A stretch of DNA of 64,000 nt from Streptomyces sp. B93 (GCF_018070565.1 NZ_JAGPXL010000024.1:34541-98540), one strand, 5' to 3'; counted from the stretch's first letter, positions 37,463-46,118 are shown. The notes: generated by a model from the sequence alone, not told the origin. A program made the numbers and translations.

Positions 37463-38830
37463 GTGGCCATCTCGGTCTTCGACCTGTTCTCGATCGGCAT
37501 CGGCCCGTCCAGCTCCCACACGGTGGGACCGATGCGGGCGGCCCGCATGTTCGCGCGCCGCCTGCGCAACGAGGACCTGCTGCCCTCCGTCGCCTCCGTA
37601 CGCGCCGAGCTGTACGGCTCCCTCGGCGCCACCGGCCACGGCCACGGCACGCCCAAGGCGGTGCTGCTCGGCCTGGAGGGCGCCTCCCCGCGCACGGTGG
37701 ACGTGGAGACGGCCGACGACCGGATCGAGACGATCAGGACCGACGGCCGCCTGAACCTGCTGGCCGAGCACGAGATCCCCTTCGACTTCGACAAGGACCT
37801 CAAGCTCCACCGACGCAAGGCGCTCCCCTACCACGCCAACGGCATGACGCTCTGGGCGTACGACGCCTCGGGCGCCGAGCTGCTGTCCAAGACGTACTAC
37901 TCGGTGGGCGGCGGTTTCGTCGTCGACGAGGACGCGGTCGGCGCGGACCGGATCAAGCTGGACGACACGGTCCTGAAGTACCCCTTCCGCACGGGCGACG
38001 AGCTGCTCCGCCTCACCGAGGAGACCGGCCTGTCGATCTCCTCCCTGATGCTGGAGAACGAGCGCGCCTGGCGCACCGAGGACGAGATCCGCGCGGGCCT
38101 GCTGGAGATCTGGCGGGTCATGCGGGAGTGCGTGGACCGCGGCATGTCCCGGGAGGGCATCCTGCCGGGCGGCCTGCGGGTACGCCGCCGCGCCGCGGTC
38201 ACGGCCCGCCAGCTGCGCGCCGAGGGCGACCCGCTCGCCCACGCCATGGAGTGGATCACCCTCTACGCGATGGCGGTGAACGAGGAGAACGCGGCGGGCG
38301 GCCGGGTCGTCACGGCCCCCACCAACGGCGCCGCGGGCATCATCCCCGCCGTCCTCCACTACTACATCAACTTCGTCCCCGGCGCCGACGAGGACGGCGT
38401 GGTCCGCTTCCTCCTCGCCGCCGGCGCCATCGGCATGCTCTTCAAGGAGAACGCCTCCATCTCCGGCGCCGAGGTCGGCTGCCAGGGCGAGGTCGGCTCG
38501 GCCTGCTCGATGGCCGCGGGCGCCCTCGCCGAGGTCATGGGCGGCACCCCCGAGCAGGTCGAGAACGCCGCAGAGATCGGCATGGAGCACAACCTGGGCC
38601 TCACCTGCGACCCGGTCGGCGGCCTCGTCCAGATCCCCTGCATCGAACGCAACGGCATGGCCGCGGTCAAGGCGGTCACCGCCGCCCGCATGGCCCTGCG
38701 CGGCGACGGCTCCCACAAGGTCTCCCTCGACAAGGTCATCAAGACCATGAAGGACACCGGCGCCGACATGAGCGTCAAGTACAAGGAAACGGCACGGGGC
38801 GGGCTCGCGGTCAACATCATCGAGTGCTGA
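37463..38830 (+). CDS. sdaA: L-serine ammonia-lyase, iron-sulfur dependent, single chain
   Basis: Deaminates serine to pyruvate with a 4Fe-4S cluster. The fused beta-alpha organisation is visible: SIGIGPSSSHTVGPMRAA at the N-terminus (beta-domain signature), TNGAAGIIPAVLHY and the cluster cysteines in GCQGEVGSACSMA and PVGGLVQIPCIERN. About 455 aa is normal for the single-chain type. I chose the GTG at 37463 because GAGGAG at 37452-37457 lies 5 nt upstream; a GTG two codons earlier is in the same frame but is inside that site. Serine from glyA would be consumed here. Confidence 0.95.
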   Translation: MAISVFDLFSIGIGPSSSHTVGPMRAARMFARRLRNEDLLPSVASVRAELYGSLGATGHGHGTPKAVLLGLEGASPRTVDVETADDRIETIRTDGRLNLLAEHEIPFDFDKDLKLHRRKALPYHANGMTLWAYDASGAELLSKTYYSVGGGFVVDEDAVGADRIKLDDTVLKYPFRTGDELLRLTEETGLSISSLMLENERAWRTEDEIRAGLLEIWRVMRECVDRGMSREGILPGGLRVRRRAAVTARQLRAEGDPLAHAMEWITLYAMAVNEENAAGGRVVTAPTNGAAGIIPAVLHYYINFVPGADEDGVVRFLLAAGAIGMLFKENASISGAEVGCQGEVGSACSMAAGALAEVMGGTPEQVENAAEIGMEHNLGLTCDPVGGLVQIPCIERNGMAAVKAVTAARMALRGDGSHKVSLDKVIKTMKDTGADMSVKYKETARGGLAVNIIEC

Positions 38831-38851
38831 CCGCCCGTCGCCCGGCCGCCG

Positions 38852-39514
38852 TCAGCCCCGGAACTCCGGCTTGCGCTCCGGGGACGCCTCCGCGAGGGCC
38901 CTGGTGACCTCGTCCACCCCGCCGCGGAGGCCGTAGACCGGGGTGTCGGGCTGTTGGCGCCAGGAGTCGGCGAGGGGGCCCGCGTCGACGGTGTCGAAGC
39001 CCAGGTCGTCGATGAGGGCGCGAACCTTGGCCTTGGCGGTCTCGTCGTCGCCCGCCACCGGGAGGGCCATGCGGTCGGGGGCGCCGGCGGGGCGGGGGCG
39101 GTCGAGGAGGTCCTGGGCGTAGGTGCCGTTGAAGGCCTTGATCACGGGGTGGCCGATCTGCCGTTCGGTCCACTGGCTCTCGGTCAGGCCCTCGTCCTCG
39201 ATACCGGCGATCCTGCCGTCGCGCTGCCGCGGGTAGTAGTTGCCGGTGTCGATGACGGCGACCCCTTCGGCGGCGTCCTTAAGGAGACCGGCCGGGAGGT
39301 CGGGTACGGCCTTGACGGGGACGGTGATCACGACGATCTCGGCGCCGCGGGCGGCCTCCTCGACGCGTACCGGGGTCGCGCCGGTCTCCTCGGCCAGTTC
39401 CGTGAGGGTGTGCGGGCCGCGCGAGTTGGCGACGGAGACCTCGTGGCCGAGGGCGGTGAGCCGCCGGGTGAGGTTGCCGCCGATGTTGCCCGCGCCGATG
39501 ATTCCGATCTTCAC
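38852..39514 (-). CDS. NADP-dependent oxidoreductase of the coenzyme F420-reductase type (FNO-like), 220 aa
   Basis: NAD(P)-binding protein resembling F420H2:NADP oxidoreductases and the prephenate-dehydrogenase-like NADP oxidoreductase family. KIGIIGAGNIGGNLTRRLTALGH is the dinucleotide fold, followed by VSVANSRGP (NADP-phosphate-binding loop), VITVPVKAVPD and VIDTGNYYPRQRDG. Start is GTG at 39514. It may act on F420 or on another hydride carrier; no F420-synthesis gene is nearby. It is convergent with sdaA, 22 nt apart. Confidence 0.85.
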   Translation of the reverse strand: MKIGIIGAGNIGGNLTRRLTALGHEVSVANSRGPHTLTELAEETGATPVRVEEAARGAEIVVITVPVKAVPDLPAGLLKDAAEGVAVIDTGNYYPRQRDGRIAGIEDEGLTESQWTERQIGHPVIKAFNGTYAQDLLDRPRPAGAPDRMALPVAGDDETAKAKVRALIDDLGFDTVDAGPLADSWRQQPDTPVYGLRGGVDEVTRALAEASPERKPEFRG

Positions 39515-39620
39515 GAGGGACCCTTTCGGAGTGGATGCACATGCATGCTCTTGGGGTGGGTCAACCGCGGTGGCGAGCGGGCTATTCCGGGGCGTACGGC
39601 ATCCGGGTGAGCGACATGGC

Positions 39621-39654
39621 GAAGGGGCGCCCGGAGGTGTCCGGGCGCCCCTTC
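39621..39654 (-). terminator. perfect hairpin downstream of the EF-hand gene
   Basis: GAAGGGGCGCCCGGA (39621-39635) pairs perfectly with 39640-39654, leaving the tetraloop GGTG. It lies 11 nt past the stop of the EF-hand gene on the minus strand and about 107 nt upstream of the FNO-like start at 39514, so it ends the EF-hand transcript. Confidence 0.8.
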
Positions 39655-39664
39655 GGCCCACGCG

Positions 39665-39877
39665 TCACTTGTCCAGGTACGCCCAGAACTCGTCGAACGA
39701 CAGCTTCTTGTCGCCGTCGAGGTCGCGGCTGGCTATGACGGCCTCGGCGACCGCCTCGGTGACGTTCCAGTCACCGCCCTGGGCCAGAGCGGTCTTGAAC
39801 TCGGCGGCGGTGATGGCGCCGTCCCCGTCTGTGTCGATCCGCTCGAACTGCTTGCGCGCTTCCTCGATGTCCGCCAC
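39665..39877 (-). CDS. EF-hand calcium-binding protein, 70 aa
   Basis: Calmodulin-like two-EF-hand protein. Loop 1, residues 15-26, reads DTDGDGAITAAE, and loop 2, residues 52-63, reads DLDGDKKLSFDE; both have the Asp/Asp/Asp-or-equivalent/Glu ligand spacing, so calcium binding is likely. Length and charge are typical of small Streptomyces Ca-binding proteins. Start is GTG at 39877 after AGAGGGGCG. Partner proteins unknown. The MerR-family gene ends 56 nt upstream on the same strand. Confidence 0.93.
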   Translation of the reverse strand: MADIEEARKQFERIDTDGDGAITAAEFKTALAQGGDWNVTEAVAEAVIASRDLDGDKKLSFDEFWAYLDK

Positions 39878-39933
39878 CGGTCGCCCCTCTTGTCGTTCTG
39901 TCGTGCCTTGCCGTCTGGATGACGGTGATCAGA

Positions 39934-40854
39934 TTAGCCGCCGGTCCGCCACCGCAGTGCGGCGACCGCCCAGGCGAAGTCCTCGGCGTGCGCGGGCCGC
40001 GGATCACGGCCGTTGACCAGCGCGATCAGCTCACGGTAGCGGTTGGCCTCGGTGTGGAACGTGGCCTCCAGACGCTCCAGTACGGCGGCCCGGTCGGCGT
40101 CCGGGCCGAGGAGTTCGACGAGGAACGGCTCGGCCTCGGGGGCTTCGGGGGCGACGCCCTCGGCGCGGGCGCGTCCGGCCAGCTCCACCAGGCGCTTGAA
40201 GAACCACATCGTGGCGCCCGGCGGGGTGTCCGGGCCCCGGCCCCGCGCGTTGAACTCCACCATCTGACGCATCCGCGCCCGGAACTGCGGGTCCCGCACC
40301 AGCTCCGCCAGCTCCACCCAGGCGTCGACCTGCTCCGGGGTCGGGTCGTCCGGCAGGTCGACGAGGGTGTGCCGCAGCCGGTGCTCGACGTCCGGGTCCA
40401 CGGTGGCGTCCACCCCGTGGAAGACCTCCGCCGCGAACTCCTCCATGATCCGCCGCCGTTCGGCGGCCGACAGCCGTGCCAGCTTGTTCATCAGGGTCAT
40501 CTCCTCTGTGGTCGAACCGCGTCGCGCCACCGTCGACAGCACCGCGCGGGTCACCTTCAGGGACCGGATCTGCGCGTCCAGCGCCACCACGTGCGCCGCC
40601 GCGACCTCGGCGACCGTCCGCTCCCCGGCCAGCACCTCGCGCACGGCGTCCAGGCCGAGGCCCAGTTCGCGCAGGGTGCGGACCAGTTCGAGGCGGGCGG
40701 CGGAGGCGGTGTCGTAGAGGCGGTAGCCGCCCGGGGAGCGGGCGACCGGGGGCAGGACGCCCTCGTCGGACCAGTAGCGGATGGTGCGTACGGTCAGTCC
40801 GGTGGCCCTGGCCAGCTCGCCGATGGTGAGAAGTCCGGTGCCGTCGTCGATCAT
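39934..40854 (-). CDS. MerR-family transcriptional regulator, 306 aa
   Basis: MerR N-terminal winged HTH: LLTIGELARATGLTVRTIRYWSDEGVLPPVARSPGGYRLYD (first 50 residues) and the ARLELVRTLRELGLGLDAVREVLAGE coiled section. The C-terminal 200 residues are a long effector domain without visible cysteine metal ligands, so it may be drug or stress responsive. ATG at 40854; the frame upstream is antisense to a GNAT gene. It is divergent from that GNAT, 57 nt apart, suggesting the pair shares a regulatory region. Confidence 0.9.
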   Translation of the reverse strand: MIDDGTGLLTIGELARATGLTVRTIRYWSDEGVLPPVARSPGGYRLYDTASAARLELVRTLRELGLGLDAVREVLAGERTVAEVAAAHVVALDAQIRSLKVTRAVLSTVARRGSTTEEMTLMNKLARLSAAERRRIMEEFAAEVFHGVDATVDPDVEHRLRHTLVDLPDDPTPEQVDAWVELAELVRDPQFRARMRQMVEFNARGRGPDTPPGATMWFFKRLVELAGRARAEGVAPEAPEAEPFLVELLGPDADRAAVLERLEATFHTEANRYRELIALVNGRDPRPAHAEDFAWAVAALRWRTGG

Positions 40855-40911
40855 GTCTGGGAGTCTGGGCCTTCCAGTGGGTGGAGACTCAAGCGGTGCG
40901 GGAGGGGTGCG

Positions 40912-41547
40912 GTGGAGGGGCTGCGGGACATTCTGGACGCGGCGGCGCGCGGGGTCTTCCCGCCCGCCGACGGGGGCACGACCGTCGTGGCCCAGGACTC
41001 GCCCCGGGACGCGGGCGTGCTCGCCTTCACCGCGCACTCCGTCGTCTTCACGGACGAGGACCCCGAGTGGGTGCACGGCACCTTGCGGGCGCTGGACTGC
41101 GACGCGCTCGCCGCGACCATGAACCCGCGGTTCCTCGCCGCCTTCCTGGCGCGGACCGGGCGGCGCACCGACACCGTCGACGTCATGACGGTCGCGGACC
41201 CACTGCCGGGTACGCCCTCGCTCGCGCTGCGGGAGATCGCGGACCCGGACCATCCCCGGGTCGTCAGCTCCCGCAAGCGGCGCGACGACGTGCGGGTGTG
41301 GACCGCCGACGGAGGTGTGGTCGTGCTGGGGCGCGGGATCGGCGGGCGGCTCGAGGCCGCGGTGGAGGTCGACGAGGCGGTACGGCACCGGGGGCTGGGG
41401 CGGGCGCTGGCGACGGCGGCGCGGCAGTTGGCCGCGGGTGAGCCGGTGTGGGCGCAGGTCGCGGCGGGGAACGCCCGCAGTCTGCGGGCGTTCCAGGCGG
41501 CCGGGTACCGCCCGGTGGGGGCGGAGGCGTTGTTCGTCGCCCCGTGA
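40912..41547 (+). CDS. GNAT-family N-acetyltransferase, 211 aa
   Basis: Acetyl-CoA-dependent acetyltransferase. Motif A region is VRHRGLGRALATAARQLA, followed by VAAGNARSLRAFQAAGYRPVG, the usual C-terminal GNAT motif B. The N-terminal half (EGLRDILDAAARGVFP) is a helical lobe that defines this larger subtype. GTG at 40912 follows GGGAGGGG at 5 nt. Substrate unknown; its position beside MerR suggests a resistance or stress role, unproven. Confidence 0.82.
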   Translation: MEGLRDILDAAARGVFPPADGGTTVVAQDSPRDAGVLAFTAHSVVFTDEDPEWVHGTLRALDCDALAATMNPRFLAAFLARTGRRTDTVDVMTVADPLPGTPSLALREIADPDHPRVVSSRKRRDDVRVWTADGGVVVLGRGIGGRLEAAVEVDEAVRHRGLGRALATAARQLAAGEPVWAQVAAGNARSLRAFQAAGYRPVGAEALFVAP

Positions 41548-41575
41548 TCGTGTCCCGGTCGGTATCAGGGCCCGC

Positions 41576-42757
41576 TCAGCGGAAGATGCCCGTGTGGCCC
41601 AGTGAGTAGCGGCCCGGCTGGGGGTAGACGGCGAGGCCGTGCGGGGCGCTGCCGACGGGGATGCGGGCGAGTTGGGCGCCGGTGCGGGTGTCGATGGCGT
41701 AGACCTCGTCGTCGTAGCGGCCGGAGAGCCACAGGACCTTGCCGTCGGCGGAGACGCCGCCCATGTCGGGGCTGCCGCCGTCGGGGAGGCGCCACTTCCT
41801 GGTGAGCTTGTTGCGGGTGAAGTCGAAGACGGAGACGGTGCCCTCGCCGCGGTTGGAGACGTACATCTCGCGCGAGTCGCGGCTGACGTAGAGGCCGTGG
41901 CAGCCCTTGCCCGTGGGCAGCAGGGTCGGCTCGTCGAAGGTGTCGCCGTCCAGGACCCACATGCCGTCGGCCATCATGTCGGCGATGTAGAACCTCTTGC
42001 CGTCCGGCGAGATCTTCACGTCCTGCGGCATCGCGCCCTCGAACGGCAGCTTCTGCTGGGCGACGACCTTCATCTTCTCGGTGTCGACCTTCAGGAGTTC
42101 GCCGCTGAACTCGCAGGAGACGATGAAGTAGCGGCCGTCGAGGGAGAAGTCGGCGTGGTTGACGCCGTAGCAGCTGACCGGTTCGGTCTTGACGGGCTTC
42201 ATGGTGTGCGGGTCGCGGAAGACCAGTTCCCGGTCGAGGGAGGCCATCACGACGGCGTGCCTGCCGTTGGGGGTGAAGTAGAGGTTGTACGGGTCGTGGA
42301 CGTCGACCGGCTTGCCCGCCTTGCCCGTCCTGGGATCGATGGGGGTGAGGGTGTGGCCGCGGTTGTTGTTCACCCAGAGGGTCTTCAGGTCCCAGGAGGG
42401 GACGACGTGCTGGGGCTGGCGGCCCACGGGGATGGTGTCGATGATCTCGTACGTCTTCGGGTCGATGACGGTAACGGTGTCGGCCTCGGAGTTGGGGACG
42501 TAGACGCGGGACGGGAAGTCCTTGACGACCGGGGAGAGGTTGCCCGGGCGGTCGGCGGCGTAGACGTCCTCGGGGTCGAGGACGGGGGGCATGCCTGGGA
42601 GGCCGTCGATGGGGGGTTTCTCGGGTGGGGCGGGGACGGCTGCGGTGGTGGTGGGGGGTGTGCGGTCCCGGGGGTCGGTGGTGCAGGCGGCGGCGAGGGT
42701 GGCGAGGGTCGCGGCGAGGAGGGTGGTGGCGGTGCGGGTTCGGGGCGGGGGTGTCAT
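41576..42757 (-). CDS. secreted beta-propeller (YVTN/YncE-type) lipoprotein, 393 aa
   Basis: Extracellular repeat protein. The signal peptide with LAAAC lipobox (Cys near residue 25) anchors it to the membrane. The body has repeated 40-residue YVTN-like blades: SEADTVTVIDPKTYEIIDTIPVG, PNGRHAVV, ISPDGKRFYIADM, SADGKVLWLSGRYDD, so a six- or seven-blade propeller is likely. Proteins of this family are often quinoprotein-like or surface-binding; no catalytic residues are evident. ATG at 42757. It is convergent with the GNAT gene. Confidence 0.9.
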   Translation of the reverse strand: MTPPPRTRTATTLLAATLATLAAACTTDPRDRTPPTTTAAVPAPPEKPPIDGLPGMPPVLDPEDVYAADRPGNLSPVVKDFPSRVYVPNSEADTVTVIDPKTYEIIDTIPVGRQPQHVVPSWDLKTLWVNNNRGHTLTPIDPRTGKAGKPVDVHDPYNLYFTPNGRHAVVMASLDRELVFRDPHTMKPVKTEPVSCYGVNHADFSLDGRYFIVSCEFSGELLKVDTEKMKVVAQQKLPFEGAMPQDVKISPDGKRFYIADMMADGMWVLDGDTFDEPTLLPTGKGCHGLYVSRDSREMYVSNRGEGTVSVFDFTRNKLTRKWRLPDGGSPDMGGVSADGKVLWLSGRYDDEVYAIDTRTGAQLARIPVGSAPHGLAVYPQPGRYSLGHTGIFR

Positions 42758-42860
42758 GCGCCCTATTTAAGGGATCTGACGTCGGCTTGAGGGGGATTGA
42801 GCCGTTTGGGGGTGGCTTCCCCTTGAGTGGTTTCGCCCCCGCCGCCCCTTCCCGTCCCGA

Positions 42861-42952
42861 CCCCGGGGGCTGTGCCCCCGGACCCCCCTGTCGGCCCCGA
42901 AAGTGCCTCGTCCTCAAACTCCCCCAGAGGGGGCGCCCCCAGACGGGCTGAA
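42861..42952. repeat. dispersed palindromic intergenic element
   Basis: Contains CCGGGGGC-TGT-GCCCCCGG (42863-42881), GACCCCCCTG, then CTCGTCCTCAAACT and CCCCC-AGA-GGGGG (42921-42933) with AGACGGGCTGAA. The wording strongly resembles an intergenic repeat that recurs between Streptomyces genes (CGGGGGCTGCGCCCCCGG ... CTCAAACGCCGGACGGGCTGA), which I recognise from memory. It fills most of the gap between the propeller lipoprotein and the HATPase gene and may help terminate or process the minus-strand HATPase transcript, which ends at 42976. Confidence 0.6.
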
Positions 42953-42975
42953 TGCGCCCGGCGGGACGACGTCGT

Positions 42976-43479
42976 TCAGCGGTCCACGACTCTCATTTCG
43001 AACCATGTCGTCTTGCCTCGGGGTAACAGGTCCACGCCCCAGCGGTCGGAGAGTTTGTCGATGAGGTAGAGGCCTCGGCCGGTGGTGTCGAGTTCCTGGA
43101 CGGGGAGAAGGCAGGGGAGGCCCCGGGAGGGGTCGCGGACCTCGACGCGGATCATGCCGCGGCGGCGGCGCATACGGAGGCCGAAGACCCGGGCGCCGGT
43201 GTGGCGTACGGCGTTGCCGACGAGTTCGGAGACGAGCAGGACGGCGTCCTCGGTCATCCTCGGGGTGAGGCCCCAGTGGCGCAGGACGACGACCTGGGCG
43301 AGCCTGCGCGCCGTGGCCGCGGATTCGGGGCGGGACGGCAGGGGGACCTCGGCATCCGCCGGGTTGCCGTACAGCTCCAGTGCCTTGAGACCTCGTTCGT
43401 CCTCGACCGCGGGCGACCAGCGCGCCGCGGCAGCACGGCTGTGTCCCCGTGGCTGTTCGATGCCCTCCAGCCCCGCCAT
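42976..43479 (-). CDS. HATPase-domain ATP-binding protein (anti-sigma/RsbW-like), 167 aa
   Basis: Serine/threonine-kinase-like ATPase of the RsbW/SpoIIAB kind, often an anti-sigma factor in Streptomyces. N-box VSELVGNAVRHTGA, G1-like VRDPSRGLPCL and G2 TTGRGLYLIDKLSDRWG are present. Leu in DLLPRGK is encoded by TTA at 43024-43026, in frame. ATG at 43479 (MAGLEGIEQPRGH) was taken over the longer start at 43638 because the upstream part reads as a second, unrelated stretch. Target sigma factor unknown. Confidence 0.86.
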   Translation of the reverse strand: MAGLEGIEQPRGHSRAAAARWSPAVEDERGLKALELYGNPADAEVPLPSRPESAATARRLAQVVVLRHWGLTPRMTEDAVLLVSELVGNAVRHTGARVFGLRMRRRRGMIRVEVRDPSRGLPCLLPVQELDTTGRGLYLIDKLSDRWGVDLLPRGKTTWFEMRVVDR

Positions 43480-43664
43480 GACCCCATCATGGCCGCCGAG
43501 CGGGGCCTCTGTGGCCGTTCCGGGCGAATAGGCCCCCCGGAGGCTGACGTTCCGAGGAAGCCGTCCGGCATATGCCAGCGGCATTTCGGGGCTCTCCACA
43601 GCCCCGTTGACCTGCGGAAAGTGGTCAGTTGGCGGCAATGGACGGACTCCCTCGACGAGGCAGA

Positions 43665-43681
43665 CTTAAGGTTGCCTTAAG
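43665..43681. promoter_or_regulatory. A/T-rich palindrome upstream of the HATPase gene
   Basis: CTTAAGG-TTG-CCTTAAG is a 17-nt inverted repeat in otherwise GC-rich DNA, 186 nt upstream of the HATPase ATG. It has the look of a regulator binding site (iron-box-like length and TTA-rich arms), but does not match the TTAGGTTAGGCT consensus of DmdR/IdeR closely. The 290-nt intergenic region 43480-43769 holds nothing else I can name. Confidence 0.35.
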
Positions 43682-43769
43682 GCTTCCATAAACCGCCCCT
43701 TCGAGGGACCCGGATCAGACATCGCGTCAATTGCAAGAGACAACGAGAGGGAAAACGGCGGAGTTCGGA

Positions 43770-44537
43770 TCAGAGGAACTTCGCCTTGCCCGGCCCCTCC
43801 TCCACGAAGCTGCGCATGCCGCGCTCGCGGTCCTCGGTGGCGAACAGGCCCGCGAACCAGTTCCGTTCCACCGCGAGGCCGGTGTCGATGTCGGCCTCCA
43901 GGCCGGTGTCGATGGCCTCCTTCGCCGCGCGCAGGGCGATCGCCGGGCCCTGCGCCAGCCGCGCCGCCCAGGCGTGCGCCGCCTCGTAGACCTCCCCGGC
44001 CGGGACCACCCGGTCGACCAGGCCCATCGTCAACGCCTCGTCGGCCTTGACCATACGGCCGGTGAAGATGAGGTCCTTGGCCTTGGAGGGGCCGATCAGC
44101 CGGGGCAGGCGCTGGGTGCCGCCCGCGCCGGGGATCAGGCCGAGCAGGATCTCCGGCTGGCCCAGCTTGGCGTTCTCCCCGGCGACGCGGTAGTCCGCGC
44201 AGAGCGCCAGCTCGCAGCCGCCGCCCAGGGCGTAGCCGGTGACGGCCGCCACCACGGGCTTGGGGATGCGGGCCACGGCGGTGAAGGCGTCCTGGAGACC
44301 ACGGGCGCGCAGGACCATCGCCGTGTGGTCCATGGCCTGCATCTCCTTGATGTCCGCGCCGGCCGCGAACACCTTCTCCCCGCCGTAGAGGACCACGGCG
44401 CGCACGTCGTCGCGGCGCGTGGCCTCCTCGGCGAGTTCCTTCAGCCGGTCCTGGGTCGCGATGTCCAGCGCGTTCATGGGCGGGCGGTCGAGGCGGATCG
44501 TGCCGACGCCCTCGGCGACTTCGAGATTCACGGTCAT
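43770..44537 (-). CDS. enoyl-CoA hydratase/isomerase, 255 aa
   Basis: Crotonase-fold enzyme. The oxyanion residues are in AAGADIKEM and ALGGGCELAL, and the catalytic Glu region QPEILLGLIPGAGGTQRLPRL follows; the C-terminal MRSFVEEGPGKAKF is the usual crotonase tail. 255 aa is standard. ATG at 44537. Role could be fatty-acid or polyketide beta-oxidation; no other pathway gene is adjacent. Confidence 0.93.
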   Translation of the reverse strand: MTVNLEVAEGVGTIRLDRPPMNALDIATQDRLKELAEEATRRDDVRAVVLYGGEKVFAAGADIKEMQAMDHTAMVLRARGLQDAFTAVARIPKPVVAAVTGYALGGGCELALCADYRVAGENAKLGQPEILLGLIPGAGGTQRLPRLIGPSKAKDLIFTGRMVKADEALTMGLVDRVVPAGEVYEAAHAWAARLAQGPAIALRAAKEAIDTGLEADIDTGLAVERNWFAGLFATEDRERGMRSFVEEGPGKAKFL

Positions 44538-44566
44538 GCCAGCAGGTTAACGGCCACTAACGACAA

Positions 44567-44612
44567 CGGCCCCGGTGCCGTACCTCACAGAGAGGGGCGG
44601 GCGCCGGGGCCG
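44567..44612 (-). terminator. hairpin between the L,D-transpeptidase and enoyl-CoA hydratase genes
   Basis: CGGCCCCGGTGCC (44567-44579) pairs with 44600-44612 through 13 bp with one G-T pair and a 20-nt loop. It starts 33 nt after the transpeptidase stop on the minus strand and ends before the hydratase start at 44537, so it is a likely terminator. Confidence 0.6.
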
Positions 44613-44644
44613 GGGCCGGATCGCGGTGGAGGGTTATGCCTTCG

Positions 44645-45913
44645 TCACGCCTTCCACTTCTCCCACGACATGTTCCAGCCGTTGAGCCCGTTCTCCGGGG
44701 CGACCACGGCGTCGTTGGAGTTCTTGACCTCGACCACGTCACCGATCAGCGAGTTGTCGAAGAACCAGGCGGCCGGGGCCTGCTTGTCCCAGCCGCCGCG
44801 GACGTCGCGCAGGCCGATGCAGCCGTGGCTGGCGTTGTAGTTGCCGAAGGCGTCGCCGCCCCAGTAGTTGCCGTGGATGAAGGTGCCGGAGGTGGTCAGG
44901 CGCATGGCGTGCGGGACGTCCTTGATGTCGTACTCGCCGCCGTAGCCGACCGTCTCGCCGTTCATCCGGGTCACGGGGAGCCGCTCGGTGATGACCATCT
45001 TGCCGTTCCAGGTCTCCATGCCCGCCTTGCCGGTGGTCACGGGGATGGTCCTGACGACCTCGCCGTCGCGCTTGACGGTCATCGTCAGCTTCTTGACGTC
45101 GACGACGGAGACCTGGCTGCGGCCGATGGTGAAGGAGACGGTCTTGGACTGCTCGCCGTAGACGCCGTCGCGGCCCTCGACACCGTCGAGGTTGAGGTTG
45201 ACGGTGACCTTGGTGCCGGGCTCCCAGTAGTTCTCGGGGCGGAAGTCGAGACGGTCGTTGCCGAACCAGTGGCCCTCGACCTCGACGGCGGGCTCGGTCT
45301 TGATCTCGATGGCCTTCTCGACGTCCTCGGGGTTGGTGATGCCCCGGGTGAAGTTCAGGGAGAAGGTCATGCCGACGCCGACCTTGGAACCGTCCTCGGG
45401 GGTGAAGTAGCCGATGAACGTGTTCTGCGGCGTCAGGGTCGTGAACGTCGAGTCCTCGGCGGCCTCCCGGCCCTCGGAGTCCTCGGCGACCGCGTGCACC
45501 TGGTACTTCGTCGACGCGGCCAGGTGGGTGGACGGCCTCCAGGTGGCGCCGTCCCCGGATATCTCACCCTCGATCTTCCTGCCCTTGGTGTCCTTGACGA
45601 CGACCTCGGTCAGCTTGCCCTTGGCCGCGGTGACCAACAGGTCACCGCTGGTGTCGACGGACTCGGCGCCGTTCTTGGGGGCGATGGTGACGACCGCATC
45701 GGACTGTGCGCTGCGCGCGCTGGACGAGTCCCCGTTCTTGCCCTTGCCGCCGCCGTTCGCGGAGTCGGACCCGGACCCCGGGCCCGATCCCCCGCCGCCG
45801 CATGCGGTGACGGCCAGCAGCAGCACGCCCAGCAGCAGCGCCAGCAGCCCCCTGCGCCGCCCGCCGCCACGCCCCCCGCGCGCGTCAACCGACGCCCCCG
45901 ATATCGGTCGCAC
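44645..45913 (-). CDS. L,D-transpeptidase lipoprotein with Ig-like domains, 422 aa
   Basis: Cell-wall crosslinking enzyme of the LdtMt2 type: lipoprotein signal with lipobox VTAC (Cys about residue 32), a Gly/Ser linker, two bacterial Ig-like domains and a YkuD catalytic domain. The catalytic Cys365 lies in SHGCIGLR, with the upstream His in FIHGNYWGG. C-terminal tail NGWNMSWEKWKA is shared with the next paralogue. Start is GTG at 45913, with GGGGAG upstream; a TTG two codons earlier (45919) has slightly better spacing. Beta-lactam-insensitive 3-3 crosslinking is the expected activity. Confidence 0.92.
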   Translation of the reverse strand: MRPISGASVDARGGRGGGRRRGLLALLLGVLLLAVTACGGGGSGPGSGSDSANGGGKGKNGDSSSARSAQSDAVVTIAPKNGAESVDTSGDLLVTAAKGKLTEVVVKDTKGRKIEGEISGDGATWRPSTHLAASTKYQVHAVAEDSEGREAAEDSTFTTLTPQNTFIGYFTPEDGSKVGVGMTFSLNFTRGITNPEDVEKAIEIKTEPAVEVEGHWFGNDRLDFRPENYWEPGTKVTVNLNLDGVEGRDGVYGEQSKTVSFTIGRSQVSVVDVKKLTMTVKRDGEVVRTIPVTTGKAGMETWNGKMVITERLPVTRMNGETVGYGGEYDIKDVPHAMRLTTSGTFIHGNYWGGDAFGNYNASHGCIGLRDVRGGWDKQAPAAWFFDNSLIGDVVEVKNSNDAVVAPENGLNGWNMSWEKWKA

Positions 45914-46118
45914 GTTCAAGTTGTTCTCCCCTCCGCGGGCCCGTGACAGGGGCCCTCGCGGGCCCGAACGGGCCCGTTCCCCAGCGCCGTACACGCGGCG
46001 CGTCTCGCGCGACTCGCGCGTCCGCGCATATTAACCACATGCTCACAGGGGTTGACGTCGCGCGTTTGTCACCGTTCCGTACCGAGTTCCGGGGGCCCGG
46101 TGCGAGGGTGACCGGAGG

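Noticed and set aside
39241..39300. Possible TTA codon in the F420/NADP-type gene
   Set aside because: The TTAAGG string is read in frame as CTT AAG; the leucine codon is CTT, not TTA.
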